Numbered from the stretch's first letter, positions 52,985-60,324 are shown. The stretch is 64,000 bases of DNA from Mariniphaga sp964559175 (GCA_964559175.1 CAZLGT010000008.1:1-64000); one strand, 5' to 3'. A program made the numbers and translations. Notes: generated by a model from the letters alone, not told the origin.

Positions 52985-53574
52985 ATGAAAAAGAACCTGA
53001 AAATCAGCTTTGTTTTGTTTATTTTGACGGCTTTTGCCACGGTGGCAACAGCCCAGACTGGAAAAGGCAATTTCCTTTTAGGCGGTAGCAGCAGCCTGGA
53101 TTTTGCATCGCTTTCGGTAAAACTGGAAAACGATAACACCAGCGAAGATGTTGGTAAAATGTCGAACCTGGAATTTACCCCGGGAGCGGGTTATTTTATT
53201 GCCGACAACCTGGCCTTGGAGTGCAGTTCTCGGTGAACAGCGCAAGACAGGAGGAAGACGGAGATAAATATACTGAAACCACGACCATGCTCCTGCCGTT
53301 TGTCCGGTTGTACTTCGGTAAAAGCAATGTTAAATCTTTTGTGCAGGCAGGCGTTGGTCCCGGCTGGGAAAAATGGGGTTACAGCAACAACAAGGAAACG
53401 GAAAACCTCGTTGGTTATGAATTCGATGGTGGGTTGGCAGTATTTATCAGCCCAAACATATCGCTTGATTTCATCCTGGGATATGGTTCGGCTACTGCGT
53501 AATTTGACGACTGGAAAACAACCGCCAAAGGCATTGGTGGTGAAATAGGTTTTTCTATTATTTTTAGAAAATAA
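52985..53574 (+). pseudogene. Outer-membrane beta-barrel protein, broken
   Basis: The frame starts as an OMP beta-barrel protein with signal peptide (MKKNLKISFVLFILTAFATV) and GKGNFLLGGSSSLDFASLSV. It is shifted at about 53218: deletion of one G in TTGGAGTGC (expected TTGGGAGTGC) explains the change from NLALECSSR-stop to the frame QFSVNSARQEEDGDKYTE. A TAA at about 53500 (GSATA-stop) interrupts the remainder, which ends GEIGFSIIFRK at 53574. Two lesions indicate a real pseudogene. RHS sequence of orphan 4 begins within a few bases of the end. Confidence 0.75.
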
Positions 53575-53578
53575 CAAA

Positions 53579-54775
53579 GGCAGGTTAAGCACGCGCACTC
53601 ACCCTTCGGGGATTGTGGAAACCAATAATTACAACAGTAACGGTTACCTGGCTTCCATATCGGCAGGTGGTGCAACACGTTATACTTTAGTAGCAATGAA
53701 TGCAAGGCAACAGATAACAGCAGCTTCTTATGGAATAACAGCCGCATTCGGTTTCGACGCATACGGTTTTCCCACTTCATCGAGCTACGGGCCGGTGCAG
53801 GACTACCGTTATTCGTTCAACCCGGTAACCGGTAACCTGAACTCGCGCCAGAACTACCTGCGTAGCAAAAGCGAAAGTTTTACCTACGACCGGGGTTTTA
53901 CCGGCCACGAATGGCTCCCCTGGTTTAACCTGTACAACATGAACGGCCGGTTGTACGACCCGGTGGTAAGGAGATTCTTAAGCCCGGATGAAAATGTACA
54001 AATGCCGGATTTCAGCCAGAACTTTAACAGGTATAGTTATTGCCTGAATAACCCGCTCATTTACACCGACCCTAATGGAGAATGGTTCTTTAGTTTAATA
54101 CTTCCGGGAGTTGGAACTGTTATAGATGTATTTTTATGGAGTGCAACTATTGACTATGCCACACAAGCCATTACAAATTATGTAACACGAGAGCCAGGTG
54201 AATCTTTTAAGGATTGGGCATGGAAAGATATTGATTGGCTAGATGCGGGGGTCTCAGGGGTTGCTGGCATTGCAACGATGGGGCTTGACAAAGTATATAA
54301 AGCAGGGAAAATAGGCAAAACTTTTTACAGGGTAGGACAAGTTGGTGTAAATGCAGGACTTCCTGCAATCTCCGCACGCTATGACTGGAAGTCTGCGTCC
54401 GATGGTGAAAAATTTACTGTTAATAGGGGAGATAAGTTTTGGACAGAATATTCCTATACCGTTGTAAAACAATACACTGCAACTCAAGCTACCAACAACA
54501 TTATTAAGCATTGGTATTCTGATAAGCCTTGGGTATTAAATAATAACCCTGTAAAAAAACAAGTCTTAGAGGGTCTATTTGACCTTCCGGCTTCAGTTGG
54601 TGCAGGTTGGTGGTCTCACAAATATTATGACTCAAGACAAGTAGTGCCTGAACCTCCTCAAGTGCCTTTATTGCCTGGCGAAACACCGCTTCCCGATAAT
54701 TGGTGGGAGAATATTAACAATTATTCTCCCAATAATCAGGATATACAAAAAAGTCTTCAGTTAAATAAGTTTTAG
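53579..54775 (+). CDS. Orphan RHS cassette 4: deleted core with Trp-rich tip
   Basis: RHS homology starts directly after the OMP pseudogene (RLSTRTHPSGIVETNNYNSN) with no ATG; a GTG at 53615 is the first usable start. About 180 residues of core are missing: SESFTYD is joined straight to RGFTGHEWLPW. The usual VGRFLSPDEN reads VRRFLSPDEN. The tip starts VIDVFLWSATIDYATQ and has IDWLDAGVSGVAGIATMG, homologous to orphan 2. It ends in a Pro/Trp-rich tail with LPDNWWENINNY. It is a silent, partly degraded donor cassette. The immunity gene follows 3 bp later. Confidence 0.7.
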   Translation, partial: GRLSTRTHPSGIVETNNYNSNGYLASISAGGATRYTLVAMNARQQITAASYGITAAFGFDAYGFPTSSSYGPVQDYRYSFNPVTGNLNSRQNYLRSKSESFTYDRGFTGHEWLPWFNLYNMNGRLYDPVVRRFLSPDENVQMPDFSQNFNRYSYCLNNPLIYTDPNGEWFFSLILPGVGTVIDVFLWSATIDYATQAITNYVTREPGESFKDWAWKDIDWLDAGVSGVAGIATMGLDKVYKAGKIGKTFYRVGQVGVNAGLPAISARYDWKSASDGEKFTVNRGDKFWTEYSYTVVKQYTATQATNNIIKHWYSDKPWVLNNNPVKKQVLEGLFDLPASVGAGWWSHKYYDSRQVVPEPPQVPLLPGETPLPDNWWENINNYSPNNQDIQKSLQLNKF

Positions 54776-54778
54776 ACT

Positions 54779-55201
54779 ATGTTGACAAAAAAGCAAAAGG
54801 TAAAACGTGCCATTCCAGGAATAATCGTGGGAATATTTATGATTGGTATAATAACCTGGGGAATTTCAGGAGATAAAAGATGTAAGAAATTATTAAGGGG
54901 AGATGACTGCATCCAGCAGGTTGTTTTTTGTAAGTATTCAAAAGAAACATTCAGGGGAAGCGGTAATGAAGTATCAACAGGGTTTATAAACCCTGTTGAT
55001 ACCTTACAATATTTTACAACAAAAGCTTTCCTAAAACCTTTGCCTGTAGGTTTGCCAATTATGGTTAAATACTCTTTGGAATCAGAAACTTGTTATGAAT
55101 TCTTATGGGATTCAGCAGTAGTTTTCAATAATTACAGAATTCGTTTCTTCCATGTAAAGAATCAAGGGATGGATTATGAGTTAACTAAGCTTCAAGAATA
55201 A
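54779..55201 (+). CDS. Probable single-TM immunity protein for orphan tip 4
   Basis: The 140-residue product has one membrane helix near residues 12-30 (IPGIIVGIFMIGIITWGIS). A short soluble domain ends LPIMVKYSLESETCYEF and VVFNNYRIRFFHVKNQ. The final blocks align with the immunity candidate of orphan 2 (PIMVRY, VFNYKGFEI). Toxin tip and immunity are thus both duplicated as a pair. It starts 3 bp after the tip stop. Family not recognised. Confidence 0.62.
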   Translation: MLTKKQKVKRAIPGIIVGIFMIGIITWGISGDKRCKKLLRGDDCIQQVVFCKYSKETFRGSGNEVSTGFINPVDTLQYFTTKAFLKPLPVGLPIMVKYSLESETCYEFLWDSAVVFNNYRIRFFHVKNQGMDYELTKLQE

Positions 55202-55207
55202 TCCTGG

Positions 55208-55295
55208 TGGCGCGGGTCTGTGACCCGTGCCTTGCTTTGCAAAAGCAAAATTATTTGCCCGCAGGGGCCAGTGTTAAACCAAAATATCAATTATT
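55208..55295 (+). repeat. Leader of the HU-like gene with REP-like hairpin
   Basis: This is the parent-like copy of the sequence fused to orphan 3. It has the GCGGGTC-TGT-GACCCGT hairpin, TTGCCCGCAGGGGCCAGTG and an AT-rich run to the ATG at 55296. Its conservation at the same distance from ATG in both places suggests it carries the HU-gene promoter and ribosome-binding region. Confidence 0.65.
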
Positions 55296-55442
55296 ATGGC
55301 CATTAAATTTAAAGTGATTGAAAGAGGCCAGCCCGGTGTTCCCGGGGGTGGCGAAAAAAAGTTTTATGCCAGTGCGGTAATGGCCGGCGAACTGAGCCTT
55401 GCCGAACTGACAAAAGCAATTGAGAAAAGCATGAAGGAATAG
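55296..55442 (+). pseudogene. HU-like DNA-binding protein, N-terminal fragment
   Basis: The 48-residue product MAIKFKVIERGQPGVPGGGE then KKFYASAVMAGELSLAELTK is the start of the Bacteroidota HU-like DNA-binding domain family. That family normally runs to about 120-160 residues. It stops after AIEKSMKE, losing the DNA-binding arm and C-terminal half. A CCTGCGCAG/CTGCGCAGG inverted repeat follows the stop. It is probably non-functional, but its leader has been reused by orphan 3. Confidence 0.75.
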
Positions 55443-55549
55443 CTCACCGGTTTTCCTGCGCAGGGAAATTTTTTTTCTGCGCAGGAAATTCCAAACGGAT
55501 GCGCACAGGATTGGAAACGGATGGGCAAGGAAAAAAATCAAAACCTGGG

Positions 55550-55687
55550 ATGAAATTTCTTGTAATTTATGATACGGTAAATCCCAAAGAATCCATAATC
55601 AGGCTTGATTACCCAATAAAAGACAGTACTGATTTTAGACGGTATGTAAAGGAGTTTGAGCAGAAGCGAAAGCAGAACGAAGAATAA
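55550..55687 (+). CDS. Short protein of unknown function, partly duplicated
   Basis: The 45-residue product MKFLVIYDTVNPKESIIRLD continues with YPIKDSTDFRRYVKEFEQKR. It is charged and without signal peptide. Its last 102 bp recur at 56588-56689 with few changes and the same reading frame, followed by the same terminator type. Retention of the frame suggests it was a real gene. I do not recognise it. An upstream ATG at 55499 would add 17 residues but lies in repeat-like DNA. Confidence 0.45.
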   Translation: MKFLVIYDTVNPKESIIRLDYPIKDSTDFRRYVKEFEQKRKQNEE

Positions 55688-55693
55688 AACATG

Positions 55694-55720
55694 AAGGCCT
55701 CGGGAAACCGGGGCTTTTTT
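55694..55720 (+). terminator. Hairpin terminator after the short ORF
   Basis: AGGCCTCGG, loop GAAA, CCGGGGCTT then a T run. It is the same design as 48531 and 56697. The stop of the convergent PIN gene lies within it. Confidence 0.7.
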
Positions 55721-56126
55721 ACTTAAACGGATTAACAATAGTAAGACTATTGCCGATTACCTGTCCGTCCTGCATATCTTCGGAATAAAGCGTTTTGCAG
55801 TTACAAGATATTGCAGCCGAAATAATTAGTGAATCATAAAAAGAATACTGGTATTTATCAGCAATTTGGCAAGCTCGTTCAATAGTATCGGGCTTGTTTA
55901 CAAATACATTAAAATCAGAGCTTACTTCCGAAATTACCTTTTCAACAGCTTGCCAGTCCAACTTAAACTTTCTTTTTAATGTGTTCGATAGTTCAGTTAA
56001 AACCTGGGTGCTTATAAAAGCATCAGAACCATTGGCTATATCTAAAGCTTTCTGCTGTTTAACTGGTTCGTCATCGGTATAGCAGTAAACAAGGATATTG
56101 GTATCAATAAAACAATTATCGTTCAT
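55719..56126 (-). CDS. PIN-domain (VapC-like) ribonuclease toxin
   Basis: The 135-residue product starts NCFIDTNILVYCYTDDEP with the first catalytic Asp. It has TQVLTELSNTLKRKF with the conserved Glu, then YSFYDSLIISAAISCNCKTL with further acidic residues, and ends TIVNPFK. These are the PIN-domain features of VapC-type endoribonucleases that cut tRNA or rRNA. It overlaps its upstream antitoxin gene by 11 bp, typical of a toxin-antitoxin pair. It likely helps keep the accessory region in place (inference). Confidence 0.88.
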   Translation of the reverse strand: MNDNCFIDTNILVYCYTDDEPVKQQKALDIANGSDAFISTQVLTELSNTLKRKFKLDWQAVEKVISEVSSDFNVFVNKPDTIERACQIADKYQYSFYDSLIISAAISCNCKTLYSEDMQDGQVIGNSLTIVNPFK

Positions 56127-56328
56127 TTGCTTCTTCCCTGTTAAATTTAAACCCTTTGGTGTTTAATTTAATCGCTGAAAAGCTTTTATGGCTTTTGGTA
56201 GTATAAATAACGCTTTCCGAAGGCTCATCCACTGCAAAAGCAATTACTTCCATCTTTTTACCAATATACTTATCGGGAATGTTGAAAGAAAGAAAGTTTT
56301 TATCGGGTGTTATAACTTTTCGTATCAT
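56116..56328 (-). CDS. Antitoxin of the PIN toxin
   Basis: The 70-residue product is MIRKVITPDKNFLSFNIPDK YIGKKMEVI followed by an acidic middle and a C-terminal KLNTKGFKFNREEANER tail. Such proteins have a short N-terminal strand region and a flexible C-terminus that blocks the toxin. It precedes the PIN gene with an 11-bp overlap. The SpoVT/AbrB-like or Phd-like type cannot be settled from sequence alone, but the pairing is clear. Confidence 0.75.
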   Translation of the reverse strand: MIRKVITPDKNFLSFNIPDKYIGKKMEVIAFAVDEPSESVIYTTKSHKSFSAIKLNTKGFKFNREEANER

Positions 56329-56587
56329 AAATGCTTTTTTTAAAGTGCAACAATGTTTTTATTTACTGTATTCGCAAATATATTGCGAATTAAAAAAGAT
56401 GTTTTAGTTAATGAAGAAAATAGATGCTTTTTCTTTTCAGGCTTTCAAAAGACGTTTCCCCAAACCCACAATTTTCAGATAACATCTGGTTCATAAATAA
56501 TAAGCCAAAAATACGAAACTTAAAAGTTATATCAAAACCCCCGCTCCCGAACTATTGGCACATCGACTACATCAACCAGTCTTCGGG
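56329..56587. other. Gene-free segment between the toxin-antitoxin pairs
   Basis: No convincing gene. At about 56535-56550 there is CCCCCGCTCCCG, a fragment shared with 50779 and 57311 next to the REP-like repeats. A short frame WHIDYINQSSG precedes the 102-bp repeat. The upstream side probably holds the promoter of the antitoxin gene. Confidence 0.4.
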
Positions 56588-56689
56588 AAAGAATCCATAA
56601 TCAGGCTTGATTACCCAATAAAAAACAGTACTGATTTTAGACGGTATGTAAAGGAGTTTGAGCAGATGCGCAAGCAGAAAGAAGAATAA
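56588..56689 (+). repeat. Second copy of the 3' part of the 45-residue ORF
   Basis: These 102 bp match 55586-55687 with a handful of substitutions, including the stop codon, and are followed by the same kind of terminator. The first 12 codons are replaced, so it is a fragment. Confidence 0.7.
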
Positions 56690-56696
56690 AATAAGA

Positions 56697-56721
56697 AAGC
56701 CTCGGAATTTTCCGGGGCTTT
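56697..56721 (+). terminator. Hairpin terminator, third copy of the cassette-end type
   Basis: AAAGCCTCGG pairs with CCGGGGCTTT across AATTTT and is followed by Ts. Confidence 0.7.
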
Positions 56722-56725
56722 TTTA

Positions 56726-57022
56726 TTATCTGTTTTTCCAAAGTACCGGGTCTCTACTTGTGTGCAGCACTGCCGAAACAATTATGGTTTTATTCTTTTC
56801 ATCAATTGTATAGTGAACCATAAACGGGAAAATATTTAGAACGGTAGTTCTTACGTTTTTATAGCGGATATTTGAGGCTTTAGGGTTCTGCCTGATAAAA
56901 TGGACTTTTTCACGGACTTCTGTAGTAAACCTTTTACCAAGTCCCTTTTGTTGTTTGTTGTACCATTGGGCAGCTTCCCGGATATCCTCTTTTGCAAGAG
57001 GTAGGATTACGGATTTATACAT
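56726..57022 (-). CDS. RelE/ParE-family toxin
   Basis: The 98-residue product has the RelE/ParE pattern. It has an N-terminal helix pair (LAKEDIREAAQWYNKQQKGL), FIRQNPKASNIRYKNVRTTV and a C-terminal sheet FPFMVHYTIDEKNKTIIVSA with VLHTSRDP. These toxins cut mRNA in the ribosome or poison gyrase. The antitoxin gene lies directly upstream and shares one base with the start. This is the second toxin-antitoxin pair within 1.6 kb. Confidence 0.88.
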   Translation of the reverse strand: MYKSVILPLAKEDIREAAQWYNKQQKGLGKRFTTEVREKVHFIRQNPKASNIRYKNVRTTVLNIFPFMVHYTIDEKNKTIIVSAVLHTSRDPVLWKNR

Positions 57023-57252
57023 TACAGTTCTTTTTCAATATCGTCCATGGCAGCATCAAAATCCATAGCAGAATCTGGATTTTTTTTGTAATTTTCAAGG
57101 CGTTTTAGTACCAAATCTTTGTGCCATTCGGGAACACCGATTTCTTCCTGTTCAATGTCTTTGTATTTACTTTTAAGGTTGTTCCATTCGTTAATCGGAA
57201 TGAATACACCCGTTGTCTGTCCTTTGTCGTCCGAAATATATTGCAGCTTCAT
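57022..57252 (-). CDS. Antitoxin of the RelE/ParE toxin
   Basis: The 76-residue product starts MKLQYISDDKGQTTGVFIPI NEWNNL, an antitoxin pattern of beta strand plus helix common in Bacteroidota addiction modules. It ends in an acidic DFDAAMDDIEKEL tail. It is translationally coupled with the toxin gene. It resembles antitoxins with an N-terminal Phd-like fold; the exact family is not certain. Confidence 0.75.
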   Translation of the reverse strand: MKLQYISDDKGQTTGVFIPINEWNNLKSKYKDIEQEEIGVPEWHKDLVLKRLENYKKNPDSAMDFDAAMDDIEKEL

Positions 57253-57301
57253 ATTAAAGTGCTAAAAAAAAATGTTTTAACAAAAATACTTCATTTAAAT
57301 A

Positions 57302-57889
57302 TTAAAAACAAACCCCGCTCCCGCGCGACTGGATCGTGCTTACTTTCAATGCATCTTTAATTTGCTCAAATACATTTTCATCTTTATCCTCTGTATTCTT
57401 TCCATCAACCCAGTTTTGAATGAATGGGAACAGCGACGGTGCAAAATTACGAACCGGTTCGTACATACGCGATTCGGTTTTGGCTTTCTGCGAAAGAATT
57501 TCCACGTCCTCGTCAATTTTGTCGAACACCAGCAAAACAATACTGAGCACAAGCGCCGAGCGCAGTATGCCAAACACCAGGCCGGCAGCCTTGTTCAGAA
57601 AGCCGAGCATAGCCACTTCAATAAACTTGTTTACAGCGCTGCCCACAATGTGCACCAGGATAACGATAACGATGAATGTAACTATAAATGAGATAATGTT
57701 CAGGTATTCGGTCTCCAGACTGAAGTTTTCAGTCAAAAAATCAGAGGTGATATACGAAAATTCGATGGCTCCCCATATACCAAGCACCAAAGCAGCCAGC
57801 GATGCCAGCTCTGAAACCAGTCCTTTACGGAAACCGCCTATGGCAGCAAAAAGAAAAATTAATCCGAGAATAATATCGATATAATTCAT
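57302..57889 (-). CDS. CvpA family membrane protein (3' end altered)
   Basis: The 195-residue protein has four hydrophobic segments and the CvpA hallmark IDIILGLIFLFAAIGGFRKG LVSEL. The family is linked to colicin V production and envelope processes, without a defined activity. The C-terminal tail after EQIKDALK reads VSTIQSRGSGVCF. Its DNA holds CGCGCGGGAGCGGGG, part of the REP-like repeat family of the neighbouring island. The native 3' end has therefore probably been replaced. The core of the protein is intact and likely functional. Confidence 0.85.
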   Translation of the reverse strand: MNYIDIILGLIFLFAAIGGFRKGLVSELASLAALVLGIWGAIEFSYITSDFLTENFSLETEYLNIISFIVTFIVIVILVHIVGSAVNKFIEVAMLGFLNKAAGLVFGILRSALVLSIVLLVFDKIDEDVEILSQKAKTESRMYEPVRNFAPSLFPFIQNWVDGKNTEDKDENVFEQIKDALKVSTIQSRGSGVCF

Positions 57890-57967
57890 TTTTCATCAGG
57901 TTAGCAAATATTGGTGTAAAAGTAGGAATTATTTCAGAAAAATGAAGATTGAACCATTCCGGTTTAT

Positions 57968-57975
57968 TACTTTTG
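57968..57975 (+). promoter_or_regulatory. Candidate -7 box of the rfaE2-radA promoter
   Basis: TACTTTTG fits TAnnTTTG and lies 21 bp before the rfaE2 start codon. A TTG at 57949-57951 could be the -33 box but the 16-bp spacing is short. Confidence 0.4.
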
Positions 57976-57996
57976 GGCAAAGTTTGAAAAGATTAT

Positions 57997-58488
57997 ATGA
58001 AGTTTGATATAAACCAAAAAATATTTGCCGACTTCGGGGCATTTGAACCAACCCTCAAACATTGGCGAAAAAACGGAGAAAAAATTGTTTTCACCAACGG
58101 GTGTTTCGATATTATTCATCACGGTCATGTGGATTCGCTCATGAAGTCGTCGGAATACGGAACCCGCCTGATTGTGGGCCTGAATTCGGATGAATCGGTG
58201 AGGTTGCTTAAAGGAAAGGGGCGGCCTGTGCTTAACGTGGAGGCCCGTGCCAACATGCTGGCTGCCTTTGTGTTTGTCGATGCCGTAATCATTTTCGGGG
58301 AAGAAACCCCGGCCCAACTCATTACCCGGATACTCCCCGATGTTTTGCTGAAAGGGAAAGAATATGAATTACATGAAATTGCCGGTCATGAAACGGTTTT
58401 GGAGCATGGCGGAATTGTGGAAACCCTCGATTTGGTTACCGGCATTTCTACTTCGGAACTGATTGACAGAATTAAAAACCTGGATTAA
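57997..58488 (+). CDS. rfaE2: D-glycero-beta-D-manno-heptose 1-phosphate adenylyltransferase
   Basis: This enzyme makes ADP-heptose for lipopolysaccharide core. The 163-residue product is the stand-alone adenylyltransferase half of HldE. It has the nucleotidyltransferase signature FTNGCFDIIHHGH near residue 31, GLNSDESVRLLKGKGRP near 66 and the C-terminal GISTSELIDRI. The kinase half is not in the window. Its stop codon shares one base with the radA start (TAATG), so the two genes are translationally coupled, as in related genomes. Confidence 0.93.
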   Translation: MKFDINQKIFADFGAFEPTLKHWRKNGEKIVFTNGCFDIIHHGHVDSLMKSSEYGTRLIVGLNSDESVRLLKGKGRPVLNVEARANMLAAFVFVDAVIIFGEETPAQLITRILPDVLLKGKEYELHEIAGHETVLEHGGIVETLDLVTGISTSELIDRIKNLD

Positions 58489-59846
58489 TGTCCCGGACAA
58501 AAACGGTTTACATCTGCCAGAATTGCGGCGCGCAATCGCCCAAATGGATGGGGAAATGCCTCTCCTGCGGCGGATGGAATACGTTGGTCGAAGAAATTGT
58601 GGAAAAAAAGAAGCCGGGGCCTGCTGTTGCAGCCAATTTATCTTCAAACCAGCCGCTTACCCTTGATAGCATTACTACCGAAAAAATGGAACGCATTGAA
58701 GTGGGTATTGCCGAGTTTGACCGGGTGCTGGGCGGAGGGATTGTTCCGGGCTCCATTGTTTTGCTGGGCGGTGAACCGGGCATCGGAAAATCGACGCTGG
58801 TTTTGCAAATGGCGCTGGGGTTGAAAGACAAAAAAATCCTGTACGTTTCGGGCGAGGAAAGCCTGCAGCAGATAAAACTGCGGGCGGGACGGCTTGGAAT
58901 GAACGGCAGCAACTGCCTGTTTCTAAGCGAAACTTCGCTGGAAAATGTGCTGGCACAAACCGGACAGGTGAATCCGCATTTGCTGATTGTCGATTCCATT
59001 CAGACTCTCTCCACCGAAGCCATTGAATCTTCACCGGGCTCGGTAACCCAGGTGCGTGAATGTACATCGGCCATTCTTAAGTTTGCCAAACAAAACCACA
59101 TTGCCGTTATTTTAATCGGGCACATCAACAAGGAAGGCAGCCTGGCCGGGCCAAAAGTACTGGAACATATTGTGGACTCGGTGCTTCAGTTTGAAGGCGA
59201 CACCAATTACCTGTACCGGATTCTGCGCGCAAGTAAAAACCGGTTCGGCTCAACCAACGAACTGGGCATTTTCGAAATGCGTGGTGACGGACTGCGTGAA
59301 ATTCTGAATCCTTCGGAACAACTCATCTCCAAAGTGAGCGACGATGTGAGCGGAACAGCGGTGGCTGCTACCATCGAGGGGATTCGTCCGTTTTTGATTG
59401 AAATTCAGGCGCTGGTGAGCTCGGCAGCTTACGGAACGCCACAACGGTCCTCCACCGGTTTCGACCTGCGCCGGCTGAACATGCTGCTGGCTGTACTCGA
59501 AAAACGGGCCGGCTTCAAACTGCTTACCAAAGATGTTTTTCTGAACATTGCCGGCGGTTTGCGCATTAACGACCCGGCTACCGATTTGGCGGTAATCTGT
59601 TCCATCCTCTCTTCCAATATCGACATTGCCATCGACCATAAAGTTTGTTTTGCAGGCGAAGTGGGCCTTACCGGCGAAATCCGTGGCGTAAACCGCATCG
59701 AGCAGCGCATTGCAGAAGCGGCCAAACTGGGTTTCAAAAAAATATTCATTCCCAAACTGAACAAAGGGTTCGACAGCTCCAAATTTTCCATCGAACTGGA
59801 AAAAGTATCGCGTGTGGAGGAAGTATTCCGGAAAATCTTCGGATGA
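58488..59846 (+). CDS. radA: DNA repair protein RadA
   Basis: RadA is a RecA-like DnaB-type branch-migration ATPase in recombination repair. The 452-residue product has an N-terminal C4 zinc finger (CQNCGAQSPKWMGKCLSCGG, residues 9-28). Walker A is GGEPGIGKSTL near 91, and Walker B is HLLIVDSIQT. The RadA-specific KNRFGSTNELG is near residue 252. A C-terminal Lon-protease-like domain is inactive for proteolysis. It overlaps rfaE2 by one base. Confidence 0.96.
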   Translation: MSRTKTVYICQNCGAQSPKWMGKCLSCGGWNTLVEEIVEKKKPGPAVAANLSSNQPLTLDSITTEKMERIEVGIAEFDRVLGGGIVPGSIVLLGGEPGIGKSTLVLQMALGLKDKKILYVSGEESLQQIKLRAGRLGMNGSNCLFLSETSLENVLAQTGQVNPHLLIVDSIQTLSTEAIESSPGSVTQVRECTSAILKFAKQNHIAVILIGHINKEGSLAGPKVLEHIVDSVLQFEGDTNYLYRILRASKNRFGSTNELGIFEMRGDGLREILNPSEQLISKVSDDVSGTAVAATIEGIRPFLIEIQALVSSAAYGTPQRSSTGFDLRRLNMLLAVLEKRAGFKLLTKDVFLNIAGGLRINDPATDLAVICSILSSNIDIAIDHKVCFAGEVGLTGEIRGVNRIEQRIAEAAKLGFKKIFIPKLNKGFDSSKFSIELEKVSRVEEVFRKIFG

Positions 59847-59880
59847 ACCAAAGGCACCAAGGCCAGGTAGTGTGACTGTT

Positions 59881-60324
59881 TTAATTATTGCTGGTTGCCT
59901 GTTCCAGCTCTTTCAGGTTAGTTTGTTGCTCCATTAACTGTTTAATGGTTGTTGATTTAAAATAACCGGTAACCTGGTTATTCAATGTCTTCCAAAAATC
60001 TCTCAGCGAGCAGGTTTTTTCACGATCGCACAAAAACCCTTCTTCCATGCAATCAACCACGCAAATGCCGGGTTCAAATGCAGTATGAATATCGTAAACG
60101 CTGATATCGGCGGGGTCGCGTGTAAGCACATAGCCGCTTTTCCGACCGGCTGCCTTGGTAACCAAACCGGCAACTTTCAGAGCGTTGATAATCTGATCCA
60201 GGTATTTGTAAGAAATGTTCTGATTTTTCGCAATTTCTTTCTGATAAATTCCGTCAACATCACCGTTCATGGCAATTTCGAGAACTGCCCGTATGCCGTA
60301 TCTTGTTTTTGTGCTAAACTTCAC
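59881..60324 (-). CDS. Rrf2-family transcriptional regulator with Fe-S type cysteines
   Basis: The 147-residue product has a winged-helix N-terminal domain (FSTKTRYGIRAVLEIAMNGD). A C-terminal segment CVVDCMEEGFLCDREKTC has four cysteines spaced CX3CX6CX5C, suggesting an iron-sulphur or redox-sensing cluster as in IscR/NsrR/CymR relatives. It overlaps the upstream YceI-like gene by 4 bp and lies last in a four-gene operon with two YceI-like genes and a porin. It probably autoregulates that operon in response to redox or nitrosative stress (inference). Confidence 0.85.
   Translation of the reverse strand: MKFSTKTRYGIRAVLEIAMNGDVDGIYQKEIAKNQNISYKYLDQIINALKVAGLVTKAAGRKSGYVLTRDPADISVYDIHTAFEPGICVVDCMEEGFLCDREKTCSLRDFWKTLNNQVTGYFKSTTIKQLMEQQTNLKELEQATSNN

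Noticed and set aside
38553..55201. CRISPR array or diversity-generating retroelement as source of the repeated cores
   Set aside because: The repeats are about 200-bp coding RHS cores spaced kilobases apart; no short regular repeats, no reverse transcriptase and no template/variable repeat pair with A-specific changes are seen.
55499..55549. Upstream ATG extending the 45-residue ORF
   Set aside because: The extra 17 codons fall in a direct-repeat segment (CAAACGGATG/AAACGGATGG) and are not part of the duplicated coding block.
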